A stretch of DNA of 64,000 nucleotides from Streptomyces xiamenensis (GCF_000993785.3 NZ_CP009922.3:5022001-5086000); one strand, 5' to 3'; counted from the stretch's first letter, positions 34,812-43,433 are shown. The notes: generated by a model not told the origin, from the letters alone. A program made the numbers and translations.

Positions 34812-35675
34812 ATGCCCCTCACCTCGCCGTCCGCGCCTCCCACGCGCCTCGACTGGTTCAACAACGCGCCGGAGCGCACCGCGCTCGACGCGCTGCACGA
34901 CATCTGTGCCGCGCCGTCGTGGGCGGGGGCACTGGTGTCGGGGCGCCCGTACCCCGGGGTGGACCGGCTGCTGGCGGCCTCCGACGCCGCCACCGCGGAG
35001 CTGGACGCCACCGGCATCGGCCAGGCGCTCGCCGCGCACCCCCCGATCGGCGCACCCGCCCCGGGCGATCCCACCTCGGCGCGCGAACAGCGCGGCATGG
35101 CCGGTGCCACGCCCGAACTCGTCGCCGAGATGCACGAGCTGAACCTCGCCTACCAGGACCGGTTCGGCCAGGTCTTCCTCATCTGCGCCACCGGACTGAG
35201 CGGTGAACAGCTGCGGGACGCGCTCCGCGCCCGGCTCGACCACACCTCGGGGGAGGAGGGCGAGACGGTACGGACCGAGCTGGCGAAAATCAACCGGCTC
35301 CGGCTCACCCGGCTGCTGGCCACCCCGGCCCCCGCCGCCACCACCGTCTCCACGCACATCCTCGACACCGCCGCCGGCCGCCCGGCCGCCGGCGTCACGG
35401 TGGAACTGTCGGTACCGGACGACGACGGGGAGCACGCGGCCACCGGCACCGGCACCCGCTGGACGGTGCACGCCACGGCCGTCACCGACCCGGACGGCCG
35501 CTGCAAGGAACTCCCCCCGCTGCCCGGGACCGTCACCGCCGCCCGGCTGCGCTTCGCGGTCAGCGGCCCCTTCTTCCCCGAGGTCACCACCACGTTCGCG
35601 GTGCGCCCCGGCGAGCACCACCACGTACCCCTGCTGCTGAGCCCGTTCGGCTACTCCGTCTACCGAGGGAGCTGA
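34812..35675 (+). CDS. Fused OHCU decarboxylase - 5-hydroxyisourate hydrolase (allantoin synthase)
   Basis: 287 residues combining two enzymes. Residues ~12-169 are UraD: catalytic His76 (LAAHPPIG), Glu92 (SAREQRG) and the Arg-rich LAKINRLRLTRLL helix. After an 8-residue linker, residues ~178-287 are UraH, a transthyretin-like hydrolase: His182 (STHILDTAAGRPA), Arg230 (DPDGR) and the diagnostic C-terminal YRGS. Together they turn the uricase product 5-hydroxyisourate into OHCU and then S-allantoin. The UraD-UraH order is that of plant allantoin synthase; many bacteria keep two genes. It is followed after 6 nt by uricase. Confidence 0.93.
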   Translation: MPLTSPSAPPTRLDWFNNAPERTALDALHDICAAPSWAGALVSGRPYPGVDRLLAASDAATAELDATGIGQALAAHPPIGAPAPGDPTSAREQRGMAGATPELVAEMHELNLAYQDRFGQVFLICATGLSGEQLRDALRARLDHTSGEEGETVRTELAKINRLRLTRLLATPAPAATTVSTHILDTAAGRPAAGVTVELSVPDDDGEHAATGTGTRWTVHATAVTDPDGRCKELPPLPGTVTAARLRFAVSGPFFPEVTTTFAVRPGEHHHVPLLLSPFGYSVYRGS

Positions 35676-35681
35676 CCCGCC

Positions 35682-36587
35682 ATGCCCACACTCGGCCAGA
35701 ACCAGTACGGCAAGGCGGAGACCCGGATCGTCAAGGTGACCCGGGAGGGCACCACCCACCACCTGGAGGACCTCAAGGTCTCCGTGGCCCTGTCGGGCGA
35801 CATGGACGAGGTGCACTACTCGGGCTCCAACGCCACCGTGCTGACGACCGACGCCACCAAGAACACGGTGTTCGCCTTCGCCAAGGAGTACGGCATCGGC
35901 TCCCCGGAACGTTTCGGCACCCTGCTCGCCCGGCACTTCACCGAGTCCCAGCCCACCCTCACCCGGGCCCGGATCCGCATGGAGAGCTACGCCTGGGAAC
36001 GGATCGCCACCCCGGGCGAGGGCGAACACTCCTTCCTGCGCGACGGACGCGGGGTGCGCACCGCGCAGATCACCCACGACCGGGAAGAGGGCTGGGAGGC
36101 CCTTTCGGGACTGACCGCGCTCACCGTGCTGAACTCCACCGACTCCGAGTTCCACGGCTTCCTCAAGGACCGCTACACCACACTCCCCGAGACCCGGGAC
36201 CGCGTCCTGGCCACCGACGTCACCGCGCTGTGGCGGCACCGCTGGAGCGGCCCGCAGGACGCGACCCCCGACTGGAACGCCAGCCACGCCGCCGCCCGCG
36301 GCCATCTGCTGGACGCCTTCGCCCGCACATACTCCTACTCGCTCCAGCAGACGCTGTTCGCGATGGGGTCCCGGGTGATAGACCACCGTCCCGAGATCGA
36401 CGAGATCCGCCTCTCCCTGCCCAACAAGCACCACTTCCTCGCGGACCTCACCCCTTTCGGGATGGAGAACGAGACCGCGGACGGGGCCGTCTACTTCGCC
36501 GCCGACCGCCCCTACGGCCTGATCGAGGCGACCGTGCTGCGCGAGGGCGCCACCGCCCGCATCCCCGTCGACGCCACCAACCTCTGA
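35682..36587 (+). CDS. Uricase (factor-independent urate hydroxylase)
   Basis: 301 residues, the normal uricase length, with two T-fold halves. Conserved features: LGQNQYGKAETRIVKVTR at the start, TTDATKNTVFAFAKEYG (Thr-Asp and Lys of the active-site diad/triad), LTVLNSTDSEFHGFLKDRYTTLPETRDR and SLQQTLFAMG (Gln that binds urate), and LPNKHHFLADL. It oxidises urate to 5-hydroxyisourate, substrate of the product encoded just upstream. Confidence 0.96.
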   Translation: MPTLGQNQYGKAETRIVKVTREGTTHHLEDLKVSVALSGDMDEVHYSGSNATVLTTDATKNTVFAFAKEYGIGSPERFGTLLARHFTESQPTLTRARIRMESYAWERIATPGEGEHSFLRDGRGVRTAQITHDREEGWEALSGLTALTVLNSTDSEFHGFLKDRYTTLPETRDRVLATDVTALWRHRWSGPQDATPDWNASHAAARGHLLDAFARTYSYSLQQTLFAMGSRVIDHRPEIDEIRLSLPNKHHFLADLTPFGMENETADGAVYFAADRPYGLIEATVLREGATARIPVDATNL

Positions 36588-36600
36588 GGACGCCACCGCC

Positions 36601-37968
36601 ATGACGACGGTCATCGAGCACTGCGCCATCGCCACCGTGGACGCGGCCGGCACCGAGTACGCCGACGGTCACCTGGTGATCGCCGGCGACCGGATCAAGG
36701 CGGTCGGCCCGGGCCCCGCACCCCGCGAACTCCCCGACGACGGGAGCCCGCTGCGCCGCGTCGACGCCTCGGGGGCGCTCGCCACACCCGGACTGGTCAA
36801 CACCCATCACCACTTCTACCAGTGGCTGACCCGCGGCCTGGCCCAGGACGCCCACCTCTTCGACTGGCTGGTCGGCCTCTACCCCCGGTGGTCCCGCATC
36901 GACGAGCGGATGGTGCACACCGCCGCCCGCGCCTCCCTCGCCATGATGGTCAGGGGCGGGGTCACCAGCGCCGTGGACCACCACTACATCTTCCCGCGCG
37001 GCACCGGGGACCTGCTCGGCGCCGAGATCGCCGCCGCCCGGGAGATCGGCGTACGCTTCACCGCCGCCCGCGGCTCGATGGACCTGGGCGCCTCCGACGG
37101 CGGACTGCCCCCGGACTTCGCCGTGGAGAGCACGGACGACGCCCTCGCCGCGACCGAGGCGGCCATCGACACCCACCACGACCCCGGGTTCTCCGCCATG
37201 CTGCGGATCGCGGTCGCGCCGTGCTCACCGTTCTCGGTGTCCACCGAGCTGCTGCGGCAGGCCGCAGAACTCGCCCGCCGCAAGGGGGTGCGGCTGCACA
37301 CCCACGGCTCGGAGACCGTGGAGGAGGAGGCGTTCTGCCACGAACGGTTCGGCATGGGCCCCACCGACTACTTCGAGTCCACCGGCTGGCTCGGCGAGGA
37401 CGTGTGGATGGCGCACTGCGTCCACATGACCGACGCCGACGTGGCGGCCTTCGCCCGCACCGGCACCGGCGTGGCCCACTGCCCCTCCTCCAACGCCCGG
37501 CTCGCCGCCGGCATCGCCCGCGTCCCCGATCTGCTGGCGGCCGGCGTCCCGGTCGGCCTCGGCGTGGACGGCACCGCCTCCAACGAATCCGGCGAACTCC
37601 ACACCGAACTGCGCAACGCCCTGCTGATCAACCGCCTCGGACCGCACCGCGAGGCCGCCCTGAGCGCCCGCCAGGCACTGCGGCTGGCCACCTACGGCGG
37701 CGCCCAGGTGCTCGGCCGCACCGACGGGACCGGCTCGCTGGAGCCCGGCAAGCTCGCCGACGTGGTGCTGTGGCAACTGGACGGGCTCGGCCACTCCACC
37801 ATCGCCGACCCGGTCGCCGCCCTGGTACTCGGCCCGCCCGCCCCCGTCACCCTCTCCCTCATCGGCGGCCGGCCGGTCGTCGAGCACGGGCGGCTGCTCA
37901 CCGCCGACGAGCACGAGATCGCCCGCGCCGCGCGCACCGAATCCCGGCGGCTGGCGGATTGTTCATAG
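36601..37968 (+). CDS. 8-oxoguanine deaminase (amidohydrolase family)
   Basis: 455 residues, AtzB/TrzA-type metal-dependent hydrolase. Metal and active-site motifs: NTHHHFYQWLTRG (HxH), LHTHGSETVEEE, MAHCVHMTD, and GLGVDGTASNESGEL. The FYQxLTRxLxQDxxLFxWL stretch and the LGVDGxASN loop match the bacterial 8-oxoguanine deaminases, which make urate from 8-oxoguanine. Placed 13 nt after uricase, it would feed a second purine source into the same route. Guanine deaminase or another aminohydrolase is the main alternative. Confidence 0.85.
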   Translation: MTTVIEHCAIATVDAAGTEYADGHLVIAGDRIKAVGPGPAPRELPDDGSPLRRVDASGALATPGLVNTHHHFYQWLTRGLAQDAHLFDWLVGLYPRWSRIDERMVHTAARASLAMMVRGGVTSAVDHHYIFPRGTGDLLGAEIAAAREIGVRFTAARGSMDLGASDGGLPPDFAVESTDDALAATEAAIDTHHDPGFSAMLRIAVAPCSPFSVSTELLRQAAELARRKGVRLHTHGSETVEEEAFCHERFGMGPTDYFESTGWLGEDVWMAHCVHMTDADVAAFARTGTGVAHCPSSNARLAAGIARVPDLLAAGVPVGLGVDGTASNESGELHTELRNALLINRLGPHREAALSARQALRLATYGGAQVLGRTDGTGSLEPGKLADVVLWQLDGLGHSTIADPVAALVLGPPAPVTLSLIGGRPVVEHGRLLTADEHEIARAARTESRRLADCS

Positions 37969-38012
37969 TGCGTCAATGGTGAGTGGGGCCGATCACCACC
38001 AGGATCGGTCCC

Positions 38013-39287
38013 ATGACGAACGACGAGCGGGCATACGACCGCGGGCGGCTCGGCCTGTGGCTGGCCGGTACGGCGCGGGCCGAGGGCATCGAACGGCGCG
38101 ATCTGCTGCGGCTGCTGGCGGCGGCCGGGGTAGGGGTGGGGGCGACGACGGCGGCCACGGTCGGCGCGGCGGCACCACCGGCCGCGGCGGCACCCGGTGC
38201 GAGGGCGGCGGGGATCGTCAAGCCGTTGCCCCCGGACCGGTTCGTCATCCACGGCACCAACGCCGAGACCCGCTGGTCCGCGCTGCGCGGCACCGGCTAC
38301 CACACCCCCAACGACCTGTTCTTCGTCCGCAACCACACCGTCACCCCCGCCCTCGACGCCGCCACCTGGCGGCTGCGGATCTGGGGCGACGGGCTGCGCG
38401 GCGCCCGGCCCGCCGAGTTCTCCCTGGAGGACCTGCGCGCCCTGCCCGCCGTCGAGCGCTCCGTCTTCCTCGAGTGCGCGGGCAACGGCCGCAGCTTCTT
38501 CGACCGCCAGCAGGGCGAGCCGGTCTCCGGCACCGCCTGGTCGCTGGGCGCCATCGGCATGGCCCGCTGGCGCGGCGTCCGGCTGGCGGAGGTGCTGCGC
38601 CGGGCCGGCCTGTCCCCGCACGCCGTGGACATCCAGCCGCGCGGCCTGGACGACGCGTTCTTCTCCGGCGGCGTGAACCTGGGCCGGGTACGCCGCCCGC
38701 TGCCCGTCACGAAGGCGCTGGACGACGTCCTGCTGGCGTACGAGATGAACGGCGCGCCGCTGCCGCCCGACCACGGCCACCCCGTACGGCTGCTGGTGCC
38801 GTCCTGGATCGGCATCTCCTCGATCAAATGGCTGGGCGACATCGAGGTGTCGGCCACCCCGCTCTACTCGCCCTGGAACACCGACCTCTACCGCCTCTTC
38901 GGCCCCGGCCACCCCGAGGAGGGCAGCGCGCCGCTGAGCCGGCAGACCCTCAAGAGCGCCTTCGAACTCCCGTGGGAAGCGCCGCTGAGCGCCGGCCGCG
39001 CCCGGGTGCTCACCGGCCGCTCGTGGTCGGGCGGGCGTGGGGTGCGCTCCGTGGAGATCAGCGTCGACGGCGGCACCGCGTGGCGCCCCGCCACCCTCCA
39101 CGACGCGCCACGCCCCGGCGGCTGGGTGCGCTGGTCCCTGCGCTGGACCCCGCGCACCCCGGGCCGCACCGAACTGCTGGCCAGGGCCACCGACGTGGAC
39201 GGCACCACCCAGCCGGAGCGCACCGCGCACAACACCCAGGGCTATCTCTTCGACGCGGTGGTGCGCCATCCCGTGACGGTCGCCTGA
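38013..39287 (+). CDS. Tat-exported sulfite-oxidase-family molybdenum enzyme
   Basis: 424 residues from ATG 38013 (AGGAT upstream). The N-terminus has a twin-arginine motif (ERRDLLRLLAAAG) and a hydrophobic Ala-rich stretch, so export by Tat is likely. The sulfite oxidase Mo-pterin domain is visible in FFVRNHTVTP, FLECAGNGRSFFDRQ (Cys is the Mo ligand) and VPSWIGISSIKWLGDIEVS. The C-terminal dimerisation (Mo-co_dimer) domain follows from about 310. No haem domain is present. Substrate may be sulfite or a sulfoxide. It sits 44 nt after the deaminase gene. Confidence 0.85.
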   Translation: MTNDERAYDRGRLGLWLAGTARAEGIERRDLLRLLAAAGVGVGATTAATVGAAAPPAAAAPGARAAGIVKPLPPDRFVIHGTNAETRWSALRGTGYHTPNDLFFVRNHTVTPALDAATWRLRIWGDGLRGARPAEFSLEDLRALPAVERSVFLECAGNGRSFFDRQQGEPVSGTAWSLGAIGMARWRGVRLAEVLRRAGLSPHAVDIQPRGLDDAFFSGGVNLGRVRRPLPVTKALDDVLLAYEMNGAPLPPDHGHPVRLLVPSWIGISSIKWLGDIEVSATPLYSPWNTDLYRLFGPGHPEEGSAPLSRQTLKSAFELPWEAPLSAGRARVLTGRSWSGGRGVRSVEISVDGGTAWRPATLHDAPRPGGWVRWSLRWTPRTPGRTELLARATDVDGTTQPERTAHNTQGYLFDAVVRHPVTVA

Positions 39288-39289
39288 CC

Positions 39290-39523
39290 GTCCGGGGTCC
39301 GCGGTGGCCGGTTGGGCCCTCGCCGGACCGGGACCACGGCCGGGTGAAGGTGGCCCGGTAGCTGTCGGCGATGCCGGCATGTTGAAGACGGTGTACGAGC
39401 CGACGGCCGCTGCCGCCCCGGCCGCCGGGGAGCGGCCGTGACGGTCAGCAGCGCGGTCATCGCGAGCGCCAGGAGTGCGGCGAGGGGAACGGTGATACGC
39501 GTGGCGTGATGTGTGCCCGCCAA
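39290..39523 (-). pseudogene. Possible remnant of a secreted protein gene
   Basis: From ATG 39523 a credible signal peptide is encoded (MAGTHHATRITVPLAALLAL, then AMTALLTVTAAP). The frame then turns into Arg/Pro-rich nonsense. A different minus frame in the same stretch reads AVGSYTVFNMPAS, which looks like the start of a mature secreted domain. A frameshift plus truncation of an extracellular enzyme gene would explain both. Weak evidence; the 258-nt gap 39288-39545 may be simply non-coding. Confidence 0.25.
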
Positions 39524-39545
39524 GCGATATCCGCAACAGCGGGCG

Positions 39546-41126
39546 TCAGTCGAGCAGTTCGTAGGCGGGCAGCGTCAGGAAGTCCACGTAGGTCTCGTCC
39601 AGGGCGATGCGCAGCAGCAGATCGAAGGCCCGCTGCCAGCCGCCCGAGGCGAAGCCCTCCTCGCCCACCTCCTCGCGGATGGCGGCCAGTTCCTGACCGG
39701 CGACCGTCCGCACGTAGTCGCGGGTGACCCGCTGCCCGTCCGCCAGCTCCACGCCCGCGTCGATCCACTGCCACAGCTGCGAGCGGGAGATCTCGGCGGT
39801 GGCGACGTCCTCCATGAGGTTGAAGACGGCGACCGCGCCCCGGCCCGCCAGCCAGGACTGCAGGTAACGGGTGCCCACCTGCACGGCGTTGCGCACTCCG
39901 GCCTCGGTGGGGCGTGCATCGAGCGAGCCGATGTCCAGCAGATCGGCCGCGCTCACCTTCACGTCCTCGCGCAGCCGGTCCTTCTGGTGCGGACGGTCCC
40001 CGAGAACGGCGTCGAAGGACGCCCGGGCCACCGGCACCAGGCCCGGGTGCGCCACCCAGGAGCCGTCGAAGCCGTCGGCGGCCTCGCGGTCCTTGTCGCC
40101 CTTGACCTTGTCGAAGGCGACGGCGTTCGCCTCGGCGTCCTTGGCCGGGATGAACGCCGCCATGCCGCCGATCGCGTGGGCGCCGCGCTTGTGGCAGGTG
40201 CGCACCAGCAGTTCGGTGTAGGCGCGCATGAAGGGGGCCGTCATCGTCACGGCGTTGCGGTCGGGCAGCACGAACGCGGGGCCGGCGTCCCGGAAGTTCT
40301 TGATGAGGGAGAAGAGGTAGTCCCAGCGTCCGGCGTTCAGGCCCGAGGCGTGCGCGCGCAGTTCGTAGAGGATCTCCTCCATCTCGAACGCGGCGGTGAT
40401 CGTCTCGATGAGGACGGTGGCCCGGATCGAGCCGCGGTCGATGCCGATGTACTCCTCGGCGAAGGTGAACACGTCGTCCCACAGCCGTGCCTCGCGGTGC
40501 GACTCCAGTTTGGCGAGGTAGAAGTACGGGCCCTTGCCGAGTTCGAGCAGCAGTTCCGCGTTGTGGAAGAAGTACAGGCCGAAGTCGACCAGCGCGCCGG
40601 GCACGGGGCGGTCGTCCAGGACGAGATGACGCTCGTCCAGATGCCAGCCGCGCGGGCGCGCCACGACCGTGGCCAGCTCGGCCTCCGGCTTGAGCGCGTA
40701 GTGCTTGCCGCGCTCGTCGGTGAAGTCGATGCGGCGGCGGTAGGCGTCGGCGAGGCTGAGCTGACCGCCGATCACATTCGCCCAGGTGGGGGAGGAGGCG
40801 TCCTCGAAGTCGGCGAGCCAGATCCGCGCCCCCGAGTTGAGGGCGTTGACGGTCATCTTGCGGTCGGTGGGGCCGGTGATCTCCACCCGCCGGTCCAGCA
40901 GCGCCTCGGGGGCGGGTGCGACCTGCCACTCGCCCTGCCGGATGTGGGCGGTCTCGGGCAGGAAGTCGAGCGTGCCGGTGCGGGCGATCTCGGCCCGCCG
41001 TTCGGCCCGCGCGGCGAGCAGTTCGTCCCGCCGGGGGGTGAACCTGCGGTGCAGCTCGGTGAGGAAGGCCAGGGCTTCGCCGGTCAGCACCTCCTCCTGC
41101 CGGTCGACAACAGCCGTGACGGCCAT
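39546..41126 (-). CDS. aceB: Malate synthase A
   Basis: 526 residues from ATG 41126 (GGAG 8 nt upstream). Malate synthase A signatures: LIETITAAFEMEEILYELRAHASGLNAGRWDYLFSLIK read in pieces, NVIGGQLSLADAYRRRI, DFEDASSPTW, and GSWVAHPGLVPVARASFD. It condenses glyoxylate with acetyl-CoA to malate. No isocitrate lyase is near; the neighbours are allantoin genes, so its job here is probably capture of glyoxylate released from ureidoglycolate, as in the aceB-allR-allB-alc arrangement known from other Streptomyces. Confidence 0.94.
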   Translation of the reverse strand: MAVTAVVDRQEEVLTGEALAFLTELHRRFTPRRDELLAARAERRAEIARTGTLDFLPETAHIRQGEWQVAPAPEALLDRRVEITGPTDRKMTVNALNSGARIWLADFEDASSPTWANVIGGQLSLADAYRRRIDFTDERGKHYALKPEAELATVVARPRGWHLDERHLVLDDRPVPGALVDFGLYFFHNAELLLELGKGPYFYLAKLESHREARLWDDVFTFAEEYIGIDRGSIRATVLIETITAAFEMEEILYELRAHASGLNAGRWDYLFSLIKNFRDAGPAFVLPDRNAVTMTAPFMRAYTELLVRTCHKRGAHAIGGMAAFIPAKDAEANAVAFDKVKGDKDREAADGFDGSWVAHPGLVPVARASFDAVLGDRPHQKDRLREDVKVSAADLLDIGSLDARPTEAGVRNAVQVGTRYLQSWLAGRGAVAVFNLMEDVATAEISRSQLWQWIDAGVELADGQRVTRDYVRTVAGQELAAIREEVGEEGFASGGWQRAFDLLLRIALDETYVDFLTLPAYELLD

Positions 41127-41191
41127 GGCATTCACTCCTTCGACGAGCTCCCAGCGTGGAAAACGGATACTAGTTTCCTCATCGCGGAACC

Positions 41192-41827
41192 TCAATGACG
41201 TCTCTCGAACGCCGCCAGATCGCCGGGGGTGTCGATGTCGGCGGGGTCGGCGATGTCGCCGCACTCGACGAGCGTGAGTGTGGCCGCGTGGGACCGCAGA
41301 TGGTCCCGGGCGCCCCGGTCGCCGACCGCGGCGGCCCGTACCCCGGCGAAGTGATCGGCGCCGAGGAGCACCGGATGCCCGCGCCGCCCCCCGTACGCGG
41401 CACAGGCCAGCGTGGCGGCGGACCGGTGGGCGGCGCGCACCCGTGCGACGGCCGCGGCCCCGATGCCGGGCTGATCCACGAGCGTGACGAGGGCAGCCGC
41501 CCCGCCGGCGGCGGTGACGGCGTCGAGCCCGGCGCGCAGGGAGGAACCCATCCCCGTCTCCCAGTCGGGGTTGTCGGCCAGCACGGCGTCGCGCAGCGCC
41601 GGAAGCCGCCGCACCTCATCTCCGCGCGCCCCCAGGACAACCACCACCGGCCGGCACCCCCCGTCCCGCAGCGCCCGCACCCCCCGCTCCACCAGCGGCA
41701 GCCCTCCGACGCGCAGCAGCGCCTTGCCGCCCCCGCCAAGCCGCCGACCACCGCCCGCGGCGAGCAGGACACCGACGACACCGTTCATGTCTGGACGCCG
41801 GCTCACGGTGGGGCGGGTCAGGGTCAC
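41192..41827 (-). CDS. MobA-like nucleotidyltransferase (molybdenum cofactor cytidylyltransferase type)
   Basis: 211 residues from GTG 41827, which overlaps the stop of the preceding gene as GTGA; ATG 41788 would give 198 residues and directly precede the domain. The NTP-transferase fold is shown by GVLLAAGGGRRLGGGGKALL, VLGARGDEVRRL, NPDWETGMGSSLRAGL, LVTLVDQPGIGAAAV and GHPVLLGADHF. The DQPG and GHP motifs are those of MocA/PucB-type enzymes that modify molybdopterin for xanthine dehydrogenase. The xdh genes lie 9 kb away in the window. Confidence 0.82.
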   Translation of the reverse strand: MTLTRPTVSRRPDMNGVVGVLLAAGGGRRLGGGGKALLRVGGLPLVERGVRALRDGGCRPVVVVLGARGDEVRRLPALRDAVLADNPDWETGMGSSLRAGLDAVTAAGGAAALVTLVDQPGIGAAAVARVRAAHRSAATLACAAYGGRRGHPVLLGADHFAGVRAAAVGDRGARDHLRSHAATLTLVECGDIADPADIDTPGDLAAFERRH

Positions 41828-42447
41828 TCGGTGGGGCTGGTGAGGGATTCGGTGATGGCGAATCCCTTGGCCGGCCCTTGCGGGATCACGGCATCCGTGC
41901 CGAAGGGGATCCGCATCTCGTCGGTGTACAGGCCCTCGGTGGGTTTGGGATCCGTCAGAATGCTGACCACGCCCCCCTCATCGTGGCCGTCGATGATGAC
42001 ATAGACGGGGATCCCGGCCCGGGCGTAGCCGCGACGCTTTCGGGTACGGTCGCGACTGATGCCGTCGTGACCTGGCGAGACCACTTCGACGACGAGTTCC
42101 ACGCACTCGGCGAGGAGGGCGGCGCCTCCCTTCGTCCTGTACGCGGAGACATTGCGGGGAGCGACGAAGAGGTCGGGAATCCACAGTCCCCCGTCGTGGC
42201 GGATGTTCATGTCGTTCCGGACCCGGAAGCCGGTGTCCGCCAGATGGGGAGCGAGAGCGTCCCGCACATTGTTGATGACTTCGCCGTGGTCGACGCTTCC
42301 GGCGGGTGACACCTCGATGGTCCCCTCAATGATCTCTGCGCGATAGCCCTCGGGGAGATCCAGGGAACTCCACGCCTGCCACAGAGCCTCGTCGAAGTCC
42401 TCATCGGGAGTGTTCACTGGGACCTCACTAGCGAGAGCGGTCGTCAC
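41824..42447 (-). CDS. Uma2/DUF820-family putative nuclease
   Basis: 207 residues from GTG 42447, with a very strong GGAGGAGGTG. Uma2 core: GYRAEIIEGTIEVSPAGSVDHGEVINNVRDALAPHL, followed by WIPDLFVAPRN (Asp of the PD-(D/E)xK fold) and VELVVEVVSPG...RDRTRKRRGYARAGIPVYVIID with the E-x-V-S-P and K-x-x-x-Y motifs. These proteins are abundant in Streptomyces, cyanobacteria and Deinococcus; their biological role is not established. Overlaps the MobA-like gene, which suggests co-expression. Confidence 0.85.
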   Translation of the reverse strand: MTTALASEVPVNTPDEDFDEALWQAWSSLDLPEGYRAEIIEGTIEVSPAGSVDHGEVINNVRDALAPHLADTGFRVRNDMNIRHDGGLWIPDLFVAPRNVSAYRTKGGAALLAECVELVVEVVSPGHDGISRDRTRKRRGYARAGIPVYVIIDGHDEGGVVSILTDPKPTEGLYTDEMRIPFGTDAVIPQGPAKGFAITESLTSPTE

Positions 42448-42582
42448 GGGACACCTCCTCCGTAGTCTGGGCGGTCGGTCGGTCGCGGGCAAGCGACCCA
42501 TCCGAACGCTACGGACCGGGTGCGAAGGCGAATCGATCCTGCGTGATGTTGTCAGCCGATCGGGTCATCCCGATCTACCGGT

Positions 42583-43359
42583 TTACGGACCGGCCAGCGC
42601 CGACGACAGCTCGGCGGCCACCGTTCTCAGGATCGGGGCGAAGCGCTCCGTCGAGTGCTCCGTCACCCGCCCCGCCGGGCCCGAGATGGAGATGGCGGTC
42701 GCGGTCGGGGAGTCCGGGACGCGCACCGCGATGCACCGCACTCCTATCTCCTGCTCGTTGTCGTCCACCGCGTAGCCCCGCTCCCGCACCGTGCGCAGCG
42801 CCGCCACGAACGCCTCCGGCGTGGTGATCGTCCGCTCCGTCGAGGCCGGCATCCCGGTGCGCGCCAGCAGGGCCCGCACCTGATCCTCCGGCAGATCCGC
42901 CAGCAGCGCCTTGCCCACCCCGGTGGTGTGCGGCAGCACCCGGCGGCCCACCTCCGTGAACATCCGCATCGAGTGCCGCGAGGGCACCTGCGCCACGTAC
43001 ACCACCTCGTCGCCGTCCAGCAGCGCCATGTTCGCGGTCTCGCCGGTCTCCTCGACCAGCCGGGCCAGCTGCGGGCGCGCCCAGGTGGCCAGCGGGCGCG
43101 CGGCGCTCTCGCCCAGCCGGATCAGCCGCGGGCCCAGCGCGTAACGGCGATTGGCCTGCTGCCGTACGTATCCGCAGCTCACCAGCGTCCGCATCAGGCG
43201 GTGGATGGTGGGCAGCGGCAGCCCGCTGGTGGTGGCCAGCTCGCTCAGTCCGATCTCTCCGCCCGCGTCGGCCATGTGCTCAAGGAGGCCGAAAGCCCGT
43301 TCGAGGGATTGGACCCCGCCACTGTTGGCGGAGGGCTTGCGCACGTCGGACGGCGGCAC
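42583..43359 (-). CDS. allR: IclR-family regulator, AllR-like
   Basis: 258 residues from GTG 43359 (GGAAAGGAA upstream). N-terminal winged HTH: GGVQSLERAFGLLEHMADAGGEIGLSELATTSGLPLPTIHRLMRTLVSCGYV in order (~15-65). The C-terminal IclR effector domain has GETANMALLDGDEVVYVAQVPS, LPHTTGVGKALLADL, GYAVDDNEQEIGVRCIAVRV. In E. coli and Streptomyces the AllR branch responds to glyoxylate or allantoate and represses allantoin genes. Divergent from allantoinase with a shared control region carrying operator 2. Symbol given from context and family. Confidence 0.85.
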   Translation of the reverse strand: MPPSDVRKPSANSGGVQSLERAFGLLEHMADAGGEIGLSELATTSGLPLPTIHRLMRTLVSCGYVRQQANRRYALGPRLIRLGESAARPLATWARPQLARLVEETGETANMALLDGDEVVYVAQVPSRHSMRMFTEVGRRVLPHTTGVGKALLADLPEDQVRALLARTGMPASTERTITTPEAFVAALRTVRERGYAVDDNEQEIGVRCIAVRVPDSPTATAISISGPAGRVTEHSTERFAPILRTVAAELSSALAGP

Positions 43360-43401
43360 GTCGCGTTCCTTTCCCAGCCGATGACCGCAGCCTACCCGTC
43401 C

Positions 43402-43430
43402 TTGACGCGCCGCCCGGGCCCGCCGAAGAT
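43402..43430 (+). promoter_or_regulatory. Candidate promoter of allB-alc
   Basis: TTGACG (43402-43407), a 17-nt spacer and GAAGAT (43425-43430) predict transcription starting near 43437, inside operator 2. The -10 is imperfect. Confidence 0.4.
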
Positions 43431-43433
43431 CTC

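Noticed and set aside
37692..39536. 614-codon minus-strand frame across the Mo enzyme gene
   Set aside because: Antisense to the clear sulfite-oxidase-family gene; Arg/Pro/Gly-rich noise.
41140..41185. GGAAA...TTTCC dyad upstream of malate synthase as an IclR operator
   Set aside because: The arms are only 5 bp with an 11-nt spacer and do not resemble the TCAAC-N5-GTTGA sites near allB and uraDH.
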